Assembly (NCBI RefSeq): GCF_008080435.1
Contig: NZ_VRKN01000007.1
Coordinates: 124,001-188,000, forward strand
Reading direction: 5' to 3'
From: Enterobacter asburiae
GTDB lineage: Bacteria > Pseudomonadota > Gammaproteobacteria > Enterobacterales > Enterobacteriaceae
Length of the DNA stretch: 64,000 nucleotides
Shown here: positions 9,015 through 17,222 of the stretch, piece by piece
How the letters are laid out: each line of letters opens with the position of its first letter
How positions within the stretch are numbered: the stretch's first letter is position 1
Position numbers and translations under genes: made by a program
Notes under the pieces: model-generated
Told to the model about the DNA's origin: nothing
The model's input: only the letters and a program-made list of their open reading frames with translations
The model's database searches: none

Positions 9015-10052
9015 ATGGCAGATCAAGACGTAATCCAATCTCCAGCAGGCGAATTTGTTATGTTTGCCAGTGATGATGGAACTGTTCGCATCACATGTCG
9101 CTTTGAACATGAAACGCTCTGGCTGTCGCAAGCAGCCATTGCGGCTCTTTATCAGGTCACTCCTCAAGCCATTACTCAGCATATTAAAGCAATTTACGAA
9201 GAAGGTGAGCTTGAACAAAAAGCAACTTGTAAGGCTTACTTACAAGTTCAACAAGAAGGTCAGCGAAAGGTCAATCGCAACACGCTTCACTATAGCCTGC
9301 CCGTCATTCTCGCCATCGGCTATCGCGTCCGCTCCGCTCGAGGGACACAGTTCCGCCAGTGGGCCACCCAAACGTTGCAGGAATATCTGGTTAAAGGCTT
9401 CGTTATGGACGACGAGCGCCTGAAAAATCCGCCAGTGGGATCATCCGCCGTACCTGACTATTTCGATGAAATGCTGGAACGCATTCGCGATATACGAGCC
9501 AGCGAACGCCGGGTCTATCTCCGCGTGAGGGAGATTTTCGCATTAGCCGCTGATTATCAGCCGTCACTCAAAGAAACCGCGCAATTCTTCCAGACCATCC
9601 AGAATAAACTGCATTTTGCCTGCACGGGCCACACCGCTGCTGAGCTGATTCACCAACGTGCAGACGCCACTCAGCCGCATATGGGGCTGACCAGCTATAA
9701 AGGCGAAGAAGTCCGTAAAAGCGATGTCACCACCGCAAAAAATTATCTTTCTCAGGATGAGGTGAGCGAGCTTAATCGCGTCGTGAATATGTGGCTCGAT
9801 TTTGCTGAAGATCAGGCCAAACGCCGCAAGCAGGTATTTTTACGAGACTGGCAAACCAAACTCGATCAGTTCCTGCAATTTAACGACCGGGACGTTTTAG
9901 AAGGAGCAGGCAAAATCAGCAAGAAAGCGGCTGATGAAAAGGCGTGCTCAGAATACATTGAGTTTGAAAAAAAGCAGCGCCTGCTGAAAGAAGCCGAAGG
10001 TGAGAAAGATATTGTCGGCTTATTAAAATGGGATAAGCAGGCTAAGCGCTAA
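9015..10052 (+). CDS. rhuM: RhuM-family protein
   Basis: 345 residues matching the virulence-protein RhuM family, first named from Salmonella pathogenicity island 3, which also sits at selC. The N-terminal part contains a helix-turn-helix-like segment (LWLSQAAIAALYQVTPQAITQHIKAIY) followed by NRNTLHYSLPVILAIGYRV, as in phage-type KilA/RhuM proteins. Then come LQEYLVKGFVMDDERL and a Fic/Doc-like C-terminal stretch beginning HFACTGHTAAELI. The molecular function is unknown; DNA binding is an inference. It stands alone 60 bp after symE with its own GGGAGG ribosome site. Confidence 0.85.
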   Translation: MADQDVIQSPAGEFVMFASDDGTVRITCRFEHETLWLSQAAIAALYQVTPQAITQHIKAIYEEGELEQKATCKAYLQVQQEGQRKVNRNTLHYSLPVILAIGYRVRSARGTQFRQWATQTLQEYLVKGFVMDDERLKNPPVGSSAVPDYFDEMLERIRDIRASERRVYLRVREIFALAADYQPSLKETAQFFQTIQNKLHFACTGHTAAELIHQRADATQPHMGLTSYKGEEVRKSDVTTAKNYLSQDEVSELNRVVNMWLDFAEDQAKRRKQVFLRDWQTKLDQFLQFNDRDVLEGAGKISKKAADEKACSEYIEFEKKQRLLKEAEGEKDIVGLLKWDKQAKR

Positions 10053-10315
10053 TGCCGGTGCTGGCTCAGTATTTAATCATATTCATCATTTCAATATTTA
10101 ATGCTATTTTCTAGTTATCATTGTTCTTGCGATGTAAGAGCAGCCATAAATCAACCTTATAATTTTTTAACATCAATTCAAGCCACTCATATCTCACAAC
10201 GATAACTTTCTTTTTAACCAGCCAACGTTTTTTAGCGTTCATGTTTTGAAATGTCAGTCACAATTTAAACGATTAATGAAGAGTAGTTTCACTCAGTCTG
10301 TAAAAGGAGATTGAG

Positions 10316-10585
10316 ATGGCTATATCAGTTTACTTATGGCTTGAGGATAATTCAGGCCGGAGGAGTAAAGGATCTGTCGATGTAAAAGATCGCGAAGGTT
10401 CAATAGAGGTGATTGAGTTTATGCACTCTATAGAACAACCAATAGATAAGTTCTCCGGAAAAATCACAACAAATGGTAAAAGCAGTTTGCACCCTGACGA
10501 TTCTTCAGAGGGCTGCATCATTGCTCCTCTGAGTGCCAGGAGGAGTATCTGGAAAAGCAACGATACGGTATTGGTTGCCAAATGA
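10316..10585 (+). CDS. Short Hcp-like protein
   Basis: 89 residues. The start, MAISVYLWLEDNSGRRSKGS then VDVKDREGSIEV, matches the first 30-odd residues of Hcp tube proteins of type VI secretion (normally about 160 residues). The match fades after about residue 55 and the protein ends early, so this is either a degraded hcp copy or a short Hcp-derived protein. AAAGGAG precedes the ATG. The stop overlaps the next ATG as ATGA, so the two genes are translationally coupled. No other T6SS gene is in the window. An orphan Hcp-like gene next to a secreted small protein suggests an effector/immunity remnant, which is inference. Confidence 0.6.
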   Translation: MAISVYLWLEDNSGRRSKGSVDVKDREGSIEVIEFMHSIEQPIDKFSGKITTNGKSSLHPDDSSEGCIIAPLSARRSIWKSNDTVLVAK

Positions 10586-11169
10586 AGCGTTTATTTTATT
10601 TATTGCCACTACTCGTTTCAGTAAGTTCGCACGTCTCAGCAACTGAAATGACCGGCTTCGCGACCCAGTATTACGATGAAGACGGATCGCTGACGGAAAT
10701 TTCTACAACAGTACCCCTTTCACCGACCATCACCATTGGTAAGAAAACCGTGCAAATGGAGGTTACTCATCTGACAGATATCTCCAGCACATCAGTTAAC
10801 AAAGACAACTCCGCTCGTTGGGTCTGCCTTCATGACGACGATGGCACGAACTATTGGTTCATTTCTGATAACGAAATGGGTGCAGGATTGTTAACTGCGC
10901 TAGCCATAGCCAAAGATGGCAGCCATGAAGAGTGTACGAAAACCACAGAACCAGTCAGAGTCTCAGTCGCTAACGTTCCATTATTCAATGCAACTCACGG
11001 GAGTTTAGTCGAATTGTTCGGCAAGAAAGAGATCGCTAAAAAGAAAGCGGTGCTTTTTTATCAGGAGACGCCAGTCCAGGATGGGTTTGTTCAAAGTAAT
11101 ACCGTCTCTTATTACTTCGATGGCGAAAAAGTGCGTGGCGTAATCATCGGGCAAATTACCAGTAACTAG
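10582..11169 (+). CDS. Exported protein of unknown function, possible immunity protein
   Basis: 195 residues with a clear signal peptide (MKRLFYLLPLLVSVSSHVSA) predicting export to the periplasm. The mature part has two cysteines (WVCLHDDD and HEECTKT) that could form a disulphide. I do not recognise the family. The 4-bp ATGA overlap with the Hcp-like gene upstream ties them into one unit. Periplasmic proteins paired with T6SS cargo are often immunity proteins, so that is the leading guess, unproven. It converges on the acetyltransferase, with a palindrome between them. Confidence 0.6.
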   Translation: MKRLFYLLPLLVSVSSHVSATEMTGFATQYYDEDGSLTEISTTVPLSPTITIGKKTVQMEVTHLTDISSTSVNKDNSARWVCLHDDDGTNYWFISDNEMGAGLLTALAIAKDGSHEECTKTTEPVRVSVANVPLFNATHGSLVELFGKKEIAKKKAVLFYQETPVQDGFVQSNTVSYYFDGEKVRGVIIGQITSN

Positions 11170-11179
11170 TTTGCAGACT

Positions 11180-11199
11180 CCCTCTCCACAGGGAGAGGG
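11180..11199. terminator. Palindrome between convergent genes
   Basis: CCCTCTCC / GGGAGAGGG stem with a 3-base loop between the stops of the exported protein and the acetyltransferase. It belongs to the CCCTCTCCC repeat family seen elsewhere in the window and is placed to end both transcripts, although it has no T-run. Confidence 0.5.
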
Positions 11200-11201
11200 C
11201 G

Positions 11202-11645
11202 TTAAGCCTGCCCACCCAACCGCATATGCAACAACGGAAACGGATTCCCCTGCCCGTCCAGTTCCGAGTGTCCGACCTGCTCAAACCCCATATGGCGATA
11301 AAACGCGACGCCCTGCGGGTTCTGCTCATTCACGTCCACTTCGTTCGCGCCGAACTCTGCAATAGCGTGTTGCAGCAGCAATTTCCCGACGCCCTTCCCC
11401 CGGCTCACATCATCAACAAACAGCATTTCAATGCGGTTTTCATCCACGCCTAAAAAGCCGTGAATAACGCCTGCGTCATCGCGAGCAATCACGACCTTGA
11501 GGTTAGGAAGATAGGCATTAAGCAATAACGGGCGCAGCGCCGCAATATCACTTTCCTGCAAAAAGTGATGGGTGGCGCGGACGGAGGATTCCCAGATCGC
11601 GACCAGACGTTCGAAGTGTGTGGGGAGTGCAGTTTCAATTTTCAT
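11202..11645 (-). CDS. GNAT acetyltransferase, YjaB-like
   Basis: 147 residues of the Gcn5-related N-acetyltransferase fold. The acetyl-CoA motif A is visible as MLFVDDVSRGKGVGKLLLQHAI (RGKGVGK pyrophosphate loop), followed by VDVNEQNPQGVAFYRHMGF, which closely resembles the NVNEQNEQAVGFYKKVGF segment of E. coli YjaB. The start at 11645 (MKIETALPTHFERL) is chosen because residues read further upstream come from the neighbouring repeat. The substrate is unknown. Confidence 0.82.
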   Translation of the reverse strand: MKIETALPTHFERLVAIWESSVRATHHFLQESDIAALRPLLLNAYLPNLKVVIARDDAGVIHGFLGVDENRIEMLFVDDVSRGKGVGKLLLQHAIAEFGANEVDVNEQNPQGVAFYRHMGFEQVGHSELDGQGNPFPLLHMRLGGQA

Positions 11646-11704
11646 GGGGGGATCATGTTTGGAAAATCGAACTATTTCAAGCCACTCTTTGCGATCTGTT
11701 CCCC

Positions 11705-11738
11705 CCCTCACCCTAGCCCTCTCCCTCAAGGGAGAGGG
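11705..11738. repeat. Palindromic repeat, CCCTCTCCC family
   Basis: CCCTCACCCTAG followed by CCCTCTCCCTCAAGGGAGAGGG, the same arrangement as 3263-3296 in the opposite orientation. It separates the methyltransferase stop from the acetyltransferase start. Confidence 0.75.
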
Positions 11739-11749
11739 AACAGACTGCG

Positions 11750-12748
11750 CTAAGCTTTAATCTCCATCACCGCATACACCCCATCCTTCGGCACCACCAC
11801 GGTGACGTTTTCCACCGGCACGCCCGCCGCGAGATGAATATCCTGCAGCTGCTGTAACGACCTCGGGTGAATATCCTCCCAGCCGATGCCCCGCAGCACA
11901 AAGTCAATTTGCGGGCTGCTGGTGAGCATGTTCGACACAATCACCGCCCCGCCGGGCTTCACCAGCCGCAGCGCGCGCTGGAGAAAAATCACCGCATCGG
12001 TATCGTTGAAGTATTCAAAAATCCCCAGCGCGTCGACCAGTTCGGCCTGATGCTCGCCCAGCTCCAGCAGTAAATCCTCGTTACGTACCAGCGTATGGAA
12101 CAGGTTACGCCTGAGCAACGTCAGCTGTTCGCCCACCACAATCCCTTCCTGCGCCGCCATGGTTTCGGCCCAGCTGAGCGCTACGGGGTCTTTGTCCACC
12201 AGCGTGAGATACACCTGCTGGCCGTCGAGCTTTGCTTCACGCAGCGCCTCCAGCACCGGGATGGCAGCGCCGCTCGCGAGGCTGACCCAGTTGTTCTCGC
12301 TTTCATTATGAATGTACTTATCCACCAGCGCGGCCAGCACCCGGGCGCGGGAACGCACGCCAACCGCATCGTTAGCGTGAATAAACCACTGGCGGCTGTC
12401 GCTGTCCATTTTTGTGCCGTCGGGCAGGCGGTCTTCCAGCGGGTTTTGCACCACAAACAGCGCCAGCGCGGAGGGTACCAGCCGGGTTCGCCACGCGGTG
12501 AGCGCCGGGCGGTTGTGAAACGCCTGTTCGGAATAGCGGTTCTGCGGGACAAGCACGGCCTGCCCCCCCTCTTCGTACTCCACCCGCGGCGGCCGGAGCG
12601 CTGGCTCGGCTTTCAGGGCGCGGTCAAGGGAGGCGATCTCACGGGCAGCATCGTCTTTCATTGGCCACTGGTCGCTGACGTCGGGAAATGACGCGCTGAA
12701 AATCGTCATATTTTCCGGTGCATCGCCGCGAAAAGGCTGCCAGTTCAT
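11750..12748 (-). CDS. Putative class I SAM-dependent methyltransferase
   Basis: 332 residues. The central part has a Rossmann-like pattern: NWVSLASGAAIPVLEAL (motif I region), YLTLVDKDPVALSWAE (acidic residue at the end of strand 2), ELVDALGIFEYFNDTDAVIFLQ and LVKPGGAVIVSNM (late methyltransferase motif). The first 110 residues show no recognisable domain. The reaction and substrate are unknown. It stands alone; its start at 12748 is separated from the next regulator stop by 85 bp. Confidence 0.65.
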   Translation of the reverse strand: MNWQPFRGDAPENMTIFSASFPDVSDQWPMKDDAAREIASLDRALKAEPALRPPRVEYEEGGQAVLVPQNRYSEQAFHNRPALTAWRTRLVPSALALFVVQNPLEDRLPDGTKMDSDSRQWFIHANDAVGVRSRARVLAALVDKYIHNESENNWVSLASGAAIPVLEALREAKLDGQQVYLTLVDKDPVALSWAETMAAQEGIVVGEQLTLLRRNLFHTLVRNEDLLLELGEHQAELVDALGIFEYFNDTDAVIFLQRALRLVKPGGAVIVSNMLTSSPQIDFVLRGIGWEDIHPRSLQQLQDIHLAAGVPVENVTVVVPKDGVYAVMEIKA

Positions 12749-12833
12749 GTCATCTTCCCTCCGTTAGGCTTTTAACGGAAGTCTATCCAGGCGGGCCAGT
12801 AATACCCTACGAAGAAAGCACGAAATCGGCACA

Positions 12834-13832
12834 TCAGTTCTGCGACGTGCGCCATACCCCCGGCGTACAGCCGTACTCGGTCTGAAAATGACGAATAAAG
12901 TGGGCACAGTCGCTAAATCGCATCCGCCGCGCGATATCCGTGACGCTTTGCTGAGAGTTCTTCAGCAGCCAGCAGGCATAGCGCAGCCTGGCGCTGCGAA
13001 TAAATTCCCGCGCCGTTTTGCCAAACTCGGCGTGAAACAGGCGGTTAAGCTGACGTTCGCTCAACCTAACGTCCTGAGCGAGCCTGGCGGCATTCAGCGG
13101 GTGAGTCAGATATTGTTCGACGATCGTCACCGCCCTGCGCAGCCGTGAATCAGGGATCATGGCGACATTCGCGGGCTGTGGCGTGGCGGCATCATGCGGA
13201 GGAAGAGACAGCCGCCGGGAGGTGGTGGCCGCAATGTCGTCTCCCCCGTGGGCGCGGATCAGCGAAGTTACCAGAGTGAGCGTTGAGATCCCACCCGGGC
13301 AGGTCAGCACATCGCCTTCGTCTATAAAATCGAGGCCTTGCTCAGCATAAACCTGCGGGAACCGTTGCGTGAAAACGCCATGATGGTGAGGATGAATCGA
13401 GGCGCGGCGCTCATTCAGTAAGCCTTCCTCCGCCAGAATAAAGCTGCCGGTCCCAATACCTATCAGAGGAATGCTGTTGTGATGAGCATCCGTGAGAAAC
13501 GCTCTGTCGCCACGGTGCCCCTGGTTAAGGTGCTCCAGGCCTCCACCAATCACCGCAATGTAGTCGAAGTCACCGGGCGGCGCATGGGCGGCATCGGGCC
13601 GTACGCTGATCCCAGAACTGCTTACCACCGGTAAGTCGGGGTGAATGCTTATCAGGCTGAGTTTAAAGCATATTTTCTGGCTACGCTTTTGGACGCTGGA
13701 TGCAATGCGTAACGCTTCTATCAATCCTGAAAATGCGAAAAGCGAGAACTGGGGCCACAGGAGTAAACCCATATGCAGGGGTTTATTCCGTGCAGGCGTC
13801 ATTCTGACGTGATCATCAATTAAAGTTTTCAT
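12834..13832 (-). CDS. GlxA-like transcriptional regulator (DJ-1/PfpI plus AraC)
   Basis: 332 residues. Residues about 20-190 form a DJ-1/PfpI-like domain (GLLLWPQFSLFAFSGLIEAL; IGIGTGSFILAEEGLL) and residues about 225-330 an AraC DNA-binding domain with two helix-turn-helix units, ending FIRHFQTEYGCTPGVWR. The usual cysteine of the DJ-1 elbow is glycine here (GIGTGSF rather than GxCTGxF), so it is a regulatory fold rather than an enzyme. The target is unknown; the adjacent methyltransferase is the nearest candidate. Confidence 0.85.
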   Translation of the reverse strand: MKTLIDDHVRMTPARNKPLHMGLLLWPQFSLFAFSGLIEALRIASSVQKRSQKICFKLSLISIHPDLPVVSSSGISVRPDAAHAPPGDFDYIAVIGGGLEHLNQGHRGDRAFLTDAHHNSIPLIGIGTGSFILAEEGLLNERRASIHPHHHGVFTQRFPQVYAEQGLDFIDEGDVLTCPGGISTLTLVTSLIRAHGGDDIAATTSRRLSLPPHDAATPQPANVAMIPDSRLRRAVTIVEQYLTHPLNAARLAQDVRLSERQLNRLFHAEFGKTAREFIRSARLRYACWLLKNSQQSVTDIARRMRFSDCAHFIRHFQTEYGCTPGVWRTSQN

Positions 13833-13964
13833 TAACTTGCCGAAGAATAATAATTACATTATCGCAACATTATTGCTGCTATTATATTTCCCTAATGTAT
13901 AGTCTGGCTGTTAAATCAAACATAAATGATGTCAGGAAAAACTTAAAAGAATTTCTCGTTGTCA

Positions 13965-14444
13965 CTACCTGTTTTTTGACGTGTGGCACACATAGGTTGG
14001 TAGCGTCCCCAGAATAAATAAATAATTCTCATTCTGCTGTTTCTTAATGCGCATATAAATATTCTTATCCGGGTAGATAAAAAATAAGGGCTCGTATCTC
14101 TCCAGCCAACTGTCGCTGATGTTATCGTCCGGGAATTTTATATTACGTACGGACGTCAGGTTATAGACGCTGTCTTTACGCTCAATCTGAAAGAAAACTT
14201 TGCGGTTCAGCCTCTTCGTTGGGTCGCTTTTCACCTTGCCATTCATGCTGAGTATTCCGCTGTTACCCTCCACGGTGTAGTTCAGCCACAGAGACAACGT
14301 CTCATCACGGTGATGCTGAATAAAGTTCACCTGACAGGCAAAGGGCTGGATGTAATGGCGATGCCAGAGGTAATACGCTGCCACAACAGCCCCCATCAGC
14401 AGGCACAGGCAGAGCGCAAAGAGCATTTGACGGTAGCGAATCAT
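13965..14444 (-). CDS. FidL-like membrane protein
   Basis: 159 residues with one N-terminal membrane segment (about residues 8-28) and a periplasmic domain. FidL-like proteins are encoded next to MarT-like membrane regulators, first described in Salmonella SPI-3 at selC. It follows the MarT-like gene with one base between stop and start, so they are surely co-transcribed. By analogy to ToxR/ToxS-type pairs it could modulate the partner regulator, but no direct evidence is visible. The gene is noticeably AT-rich. Confidence 0.72.
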   Translation of the reverse strand: MIRYRQMLFALCLCLLMGAVVAAYYLWHRHYIQPFACQVNFIQHHRDETLSLWLNYTVEGNSGILSMNGKVKSDPTKRLNRKVFFQIERKDSVYNLTSVRNIKFPDDNISDSWLERYEPLFFIYPDKNIYMRIKKQQNENYLFILGTLPTYVCHTSKNR

Positions 14445-14445
14445 A

Positions 14446-15222
14446 CTAACGATCCTCTATAAAATAATCAGACATACAGTGGTTGGATTCCGTCATCGGC
14501 CTGTCACAGCGAATTACTGACGCACGAGGTAGCAGGGTGTAGCCGCTGACATATATCCAGGGATAGTTCACGCACTGCTCCTTAAACGGTGCAGCATAGA
14601 CCAGCGCTTTATCTCGATCGTATTGCGTTTCAACATCGCGAGCAAAATAGAGCTGGCACTCGCCCATCTTCGTCGCGAAGCGGTATCCGTCAACAAAATA
14701 GCTGTCATGCGTCAGGCGATGGCCGATAACGCTCACGCTCACGCTCACGCCAGCCAATACCAGCAACGCCACCAGCACGCAAGGCAACCATAAGCGTTGT
14801 TTAGAAACCGTCGGCTCGACAATCTCCTCTTCGCAGGTATCCAGAGCAGCCTGTTCTTCCTCTTCGGTCTGCGGCTGCGTCTCTTTAATAATGATTTGCG
14901 TATCGCTTGCGAGCGTCAGTCCAATGCGTGGGATAGTGACTATCGGATCGGTTTCAAAACCGACTTTCTTTAGTCCCTTACGCAGAATAGAAATGTTCTG
15001 GTAATAGGTATTAGGCGAAACCAGCATCCCCCGACGCTGCCAGACAATATCCATGCACTCCTGTTGAGTCACAATACTTCCGACTCTCTCTATTAATAAC
15101 AACAAACAACGGCCCGCCGGGGAATTTAATACCACTACCCGCTCGGGATTGTTCAGATCGCGTAATGTGCTGGCCGCTGGGTGAAACTCTACCAGGCCAT
15201 TAATAATGTAATACTTATGCAT
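14446..15222 (-). CDS. MarT/CadC-like membrane-bound transcriptional regulator
   Basis: 258 residues. The N-terminal winged helix (about 1-105) carries the OmpR-type pattern LNSPAGRCLLLLIERVG, VTQQECMDIVWQRRG and TYYQNISILRKGLKKVG. A membrane segment at about 142-165 (LWLPCVLVALLVLAGVSVSV) follows, then a short periplasmic domain with several cysteines. This is the ToxR/CadC/MarT design: DNA binding in the cytoplasm, sensing outside. It likely controls the divergent fimbrial cluster, an inference from position. A GCTCAC hexamer is repeated three times within the membrane segment. Confidence 0.8.
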   Translation of the reverse strand: MHKYYIINGLVEFHPAASTLRDLNNPERVVVLNSPAGRCLLLLIERVGSIVTQQECMDIVWQRRGMLVSPNTYYQNISILRKGLKKVGFETDPIVTIPRIGLTLASDTQIIIKETQPQTEEEEQAALDTCEEEIVEPTVSKQRLWLPCVLVALLVLAGVSVSVSVIGHRLTHDSYFVDGYRFATKMGECQLYFARDVETQYDRDKALVYAAPFKEQCVNYPWIYVSGYTLLPRASVIRCDRPMTESNHCMSDYFIEDR

Positions 15223-15928
15223 AGAATGGACTAAATACCTCTGGTCAACACCTGTTGCTACAGTAGAATCCCTTCACGGTTAACCTGCGTATCCCTCGCC
15301 TGTGTAAGGATTAATGTGACGGATAAATGCACAACTGTATATCCTGACGCCTGGCGAAAAATCTTATTTTTCCTTTCCCTTTATCTATCCGGTCTGAACT
15401 TTTCTTAATCGCCACTTAAGCCATCTTGACACTGACAAAACTCGACAAATGCGCCCGTTGAACGCTTTAGCCATCGCTGTCTGAATTATTCAGCATGCTT
15501 AATTTATTTTTTTAGCGAAAAGCAGAGAGGACGCGCCCTGCCACCGGATTTCGACATTACGGCCAATTCGAAAGCTGTCGTCTTAATTAACAATTTCAAC
15601 ACGAAACTGTTAGTAACCGTCAGTAACAATGCGCCTCGTATGACATCACTAGACGATTCCCTTACAAAACATTTATTAAAGCCAACTTTTCAATAAAAAA
15701 TACCGGTATGATTATTTACAGGCAGATAAGCAAGAACCGGTTCAACGAGGAGAAATTGACGCTACACGCAAACCACACTTAAAACAAATTAAGATTAATT
15801 CAGGTTACGTCTTTTACGCCTTGAGTATAGTGAGCTCAAACCGTGCAATGCTTAATTGCTTCGAAAATATCAGGCATCGCCCTACCATACAGGCGAGTCT
15901 CATTACAATTATAAATCGAGGGAATGTC
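15223..15928. promoter_or_regulatory. Long intergenic control region before the fimbrial cluster
   Basis: About 706 bp without a credible gene, AT-rich compared with the flanks, lying between the divergent MarT-like and LuxR-type genes. It must hold both promoters. I see scattered AT tracts and a CTGAATTATTCAG palindrome near 15480-15495 followed by a T-rich stretch. No pair of fimS-like invertible-switch repeats was found by eye. A ribosome-like site GAGGAGA near 15748 leads only into an eight-codon TTG reading frame. Confidence 0.6.
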
Positions 15929-16531
15929 ATGGCGAATAAACACAACAACACACGTCATTTAAATATCGCGCTATTGGGTGGAGATCACTTTACGCGCCAG
16001 GGGATCGCCGCGTTATTAAAAAACATTGCCCCTGACATGCAGATTAATGCATCAAGCAATGATTACGCGGAGCTCGAAAAGATGTTAACGGCAAGACCTG
16101 TAGATGTAATTTTTTTATCCGGCACGGATAAATATCACGCGGGTTATGATTGCCTGAAATATATCAAGAAGATGAAAGTGCTCTATCCCGGCGTGCTTAT
16201 TTGTATGTATTCCGCGCCGGCAAATTCCTGGCTGTGGATACGCGGTGAAATAGACGCTTATATCTCGCTGCAGGACCCGCTTTATCACTGGCGAGCCAGC
16301 GTATTAAAACTGGTCGATAGCCGTTATCGCCCAATAAAGAAACCCACGGCGTTATCGCTGACGCCGGGCGAATGGAGGGTATTGAAGGAACTGCGAAAGG
16401 GTCTGGATATGCGTTACATCGCCGAAACAGAGCAGCTTTCTTACCGTCGTGTCAGTGCGTTAAAAAGCTCAGCGATAAGAAAACTCGGGCTCAGGAACAA
16501 GACAGATTTGCTGGTCTTTTTAACCAGTTAG
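15929..16531 (+). CDS. LuxR-type regulator with degenerate receiver domain
   Basis: 200 residues from the ATG at 15929, which follows CGAGGGA; an earlier in-frame ATG at 15821 has no ribosome site. Residues 1-120 resemble a response-regulator receiver (LNIALLGGDHFTRQGIAALL), but the acidic pocket is GGDH and the phospho-acceptor position in VIFLSGTDK is serine, so phosphorylation is unlikely. Residues about 135-198 form a LuxR-type helix-turn-helix (LTPGEWRVLKELRKGLDMRY; ALKSSAIRKLGLRNKTDLL). It precedes the fimbrial operon on the same strand and probably regulates it. Confidence 0.78.
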   Translation: MANKHNNTRHLNIALLGGDHFTRQGIAALLKNIAPDMQINASSNDYAELEKMLTARPVDVIFLSGTDKYHAGYDCLKYIKKMKVLYPGVLICMYSAPANSWLWIRGEIDAYISLQDPLYHWRASVLKLVDSRYRPIKKPTALSLTPGEWRVLKELRKGLDMRYIAETEQLSYRRVSALKSSAIRKLGLRNKTDLLVFLTS

Positions 16532-16584
16532 ACCTGCTCCTTTCAGAGCAAATCTCGACATAACAACATAATGGAATCAGGACA

Positions 16585-17169
16585 ATGAAAACTCAACTCA
16601 ATACCAAAACACTGCTTGCGGTCGCTATTGCTGCCTTACTGCCAGCAGGAACGGCGCTGGCTGCAGAGACCAGCGGCGGCACGGTGAACTTCAACGGCAA
16701 AGTCGTGACTTCCGCCTGCGCCATCAGCGCAGGAAGCGCCAACATTGACGTTGATATGGGTGAAGTTCGTACCGCAACGCTGAAGAATGCAGGCAGTGAA
16801 GCCAGCACGGCAAAAGCGTTTGCCATCACGCTGGAAGATTGTGAAATCGCCGACACCTCGGCCTCATCGGATGAGAACCCGATTGCCGCAACAACCGTGG
16901 CGGTCACCTTCACCGGTACGCCAGACACCTCCGATGTTAATAGCCTGGCCATCGGGACAAACGGCAGTGCCAACTTTGCACAAAATGTGGCTATTCGCCT
17001 TTATGACGAGCAGGGCAAGGTGGTGAAGCTGGGTGAAGCTGCTACGGCCATCCCTCTGCGTAAGGGTGCCAACACCCTGAACTTCAGTGCGAAATATTAC
17101 TCGCCGAAGGGCGGCGCCACCGCGGGTGATGCCAGCGCTGTCGCGACCTACACCGTGACCTATTCGTAA
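16585..17169 (+). CDS. Major fimbrial subunit (type 1-like)
   Basis: 194 residues with a signal peptide ending TALAAE. Mature features of FimA-type pilins: TVNFNGKVVTSACAIS (donor strand, then first cysteine), the second cysteine in LEDCEI, and the C-terminal beta-zipper motif YTVTYS with penultimate-type tyrosine. It is assembled outside the cell by the chaperone and usher encoded next. It is first in the five-gene operon and is followed by a GC-rich hairpin that may keep its mRNA in excess. Confidence 0.9.
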   Translation: MKTQLNTKTLLAVAIAALLPAGTALAAETSGGTVNFNGKVVTSACAISAGSANIDVDMGEVRTATLKNAGSEASTAKAFAITLEDCEIADTSASSDENPIAATTVAVTFTGTPDTSDVNSLAIGTNGSANFAQNVAIRLYDEQGKVVKLGEAATAIPLRKGANTLNFSAKYYSPKGGATAGDASAVATYTVTYS

Positions 17170-17173
17170 TCTT

Positions 17174-17199
17174 CAGGCCCGGTCTGCTGGCCGGGCCTG
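17174..17199 (+). terminator. Intra-operon hairpin after the pilin gene
   Basis: Perfect 9-bp stem CAGGCCCGG / CCGGGCCTG with an 8-base loop, 5 bases after the pilin stop and before the chaperone ribosome site. No T-run follows. Such stems commonly give partial termination or protect the pilin message so that it exceeds the other subunits. Confidence 0.7.
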
Positions 17200-17222
17200 A
17201 CTTAGCTTTCAGGAGAAACACT

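Noticed and set aside
15745..15785. Short leader peptide after GAGGAGA
   Set aside because: Only eight codons from a TTG start; no sign of conservation or an attenuator stem that would support it.
15223..15928. Possible invertible promoter switch upstream of the fimbrial operon
   Set aside because: No matching pair of inverted repeats like those of fimS was found, and no FimB/FimE recombinase is in the window.
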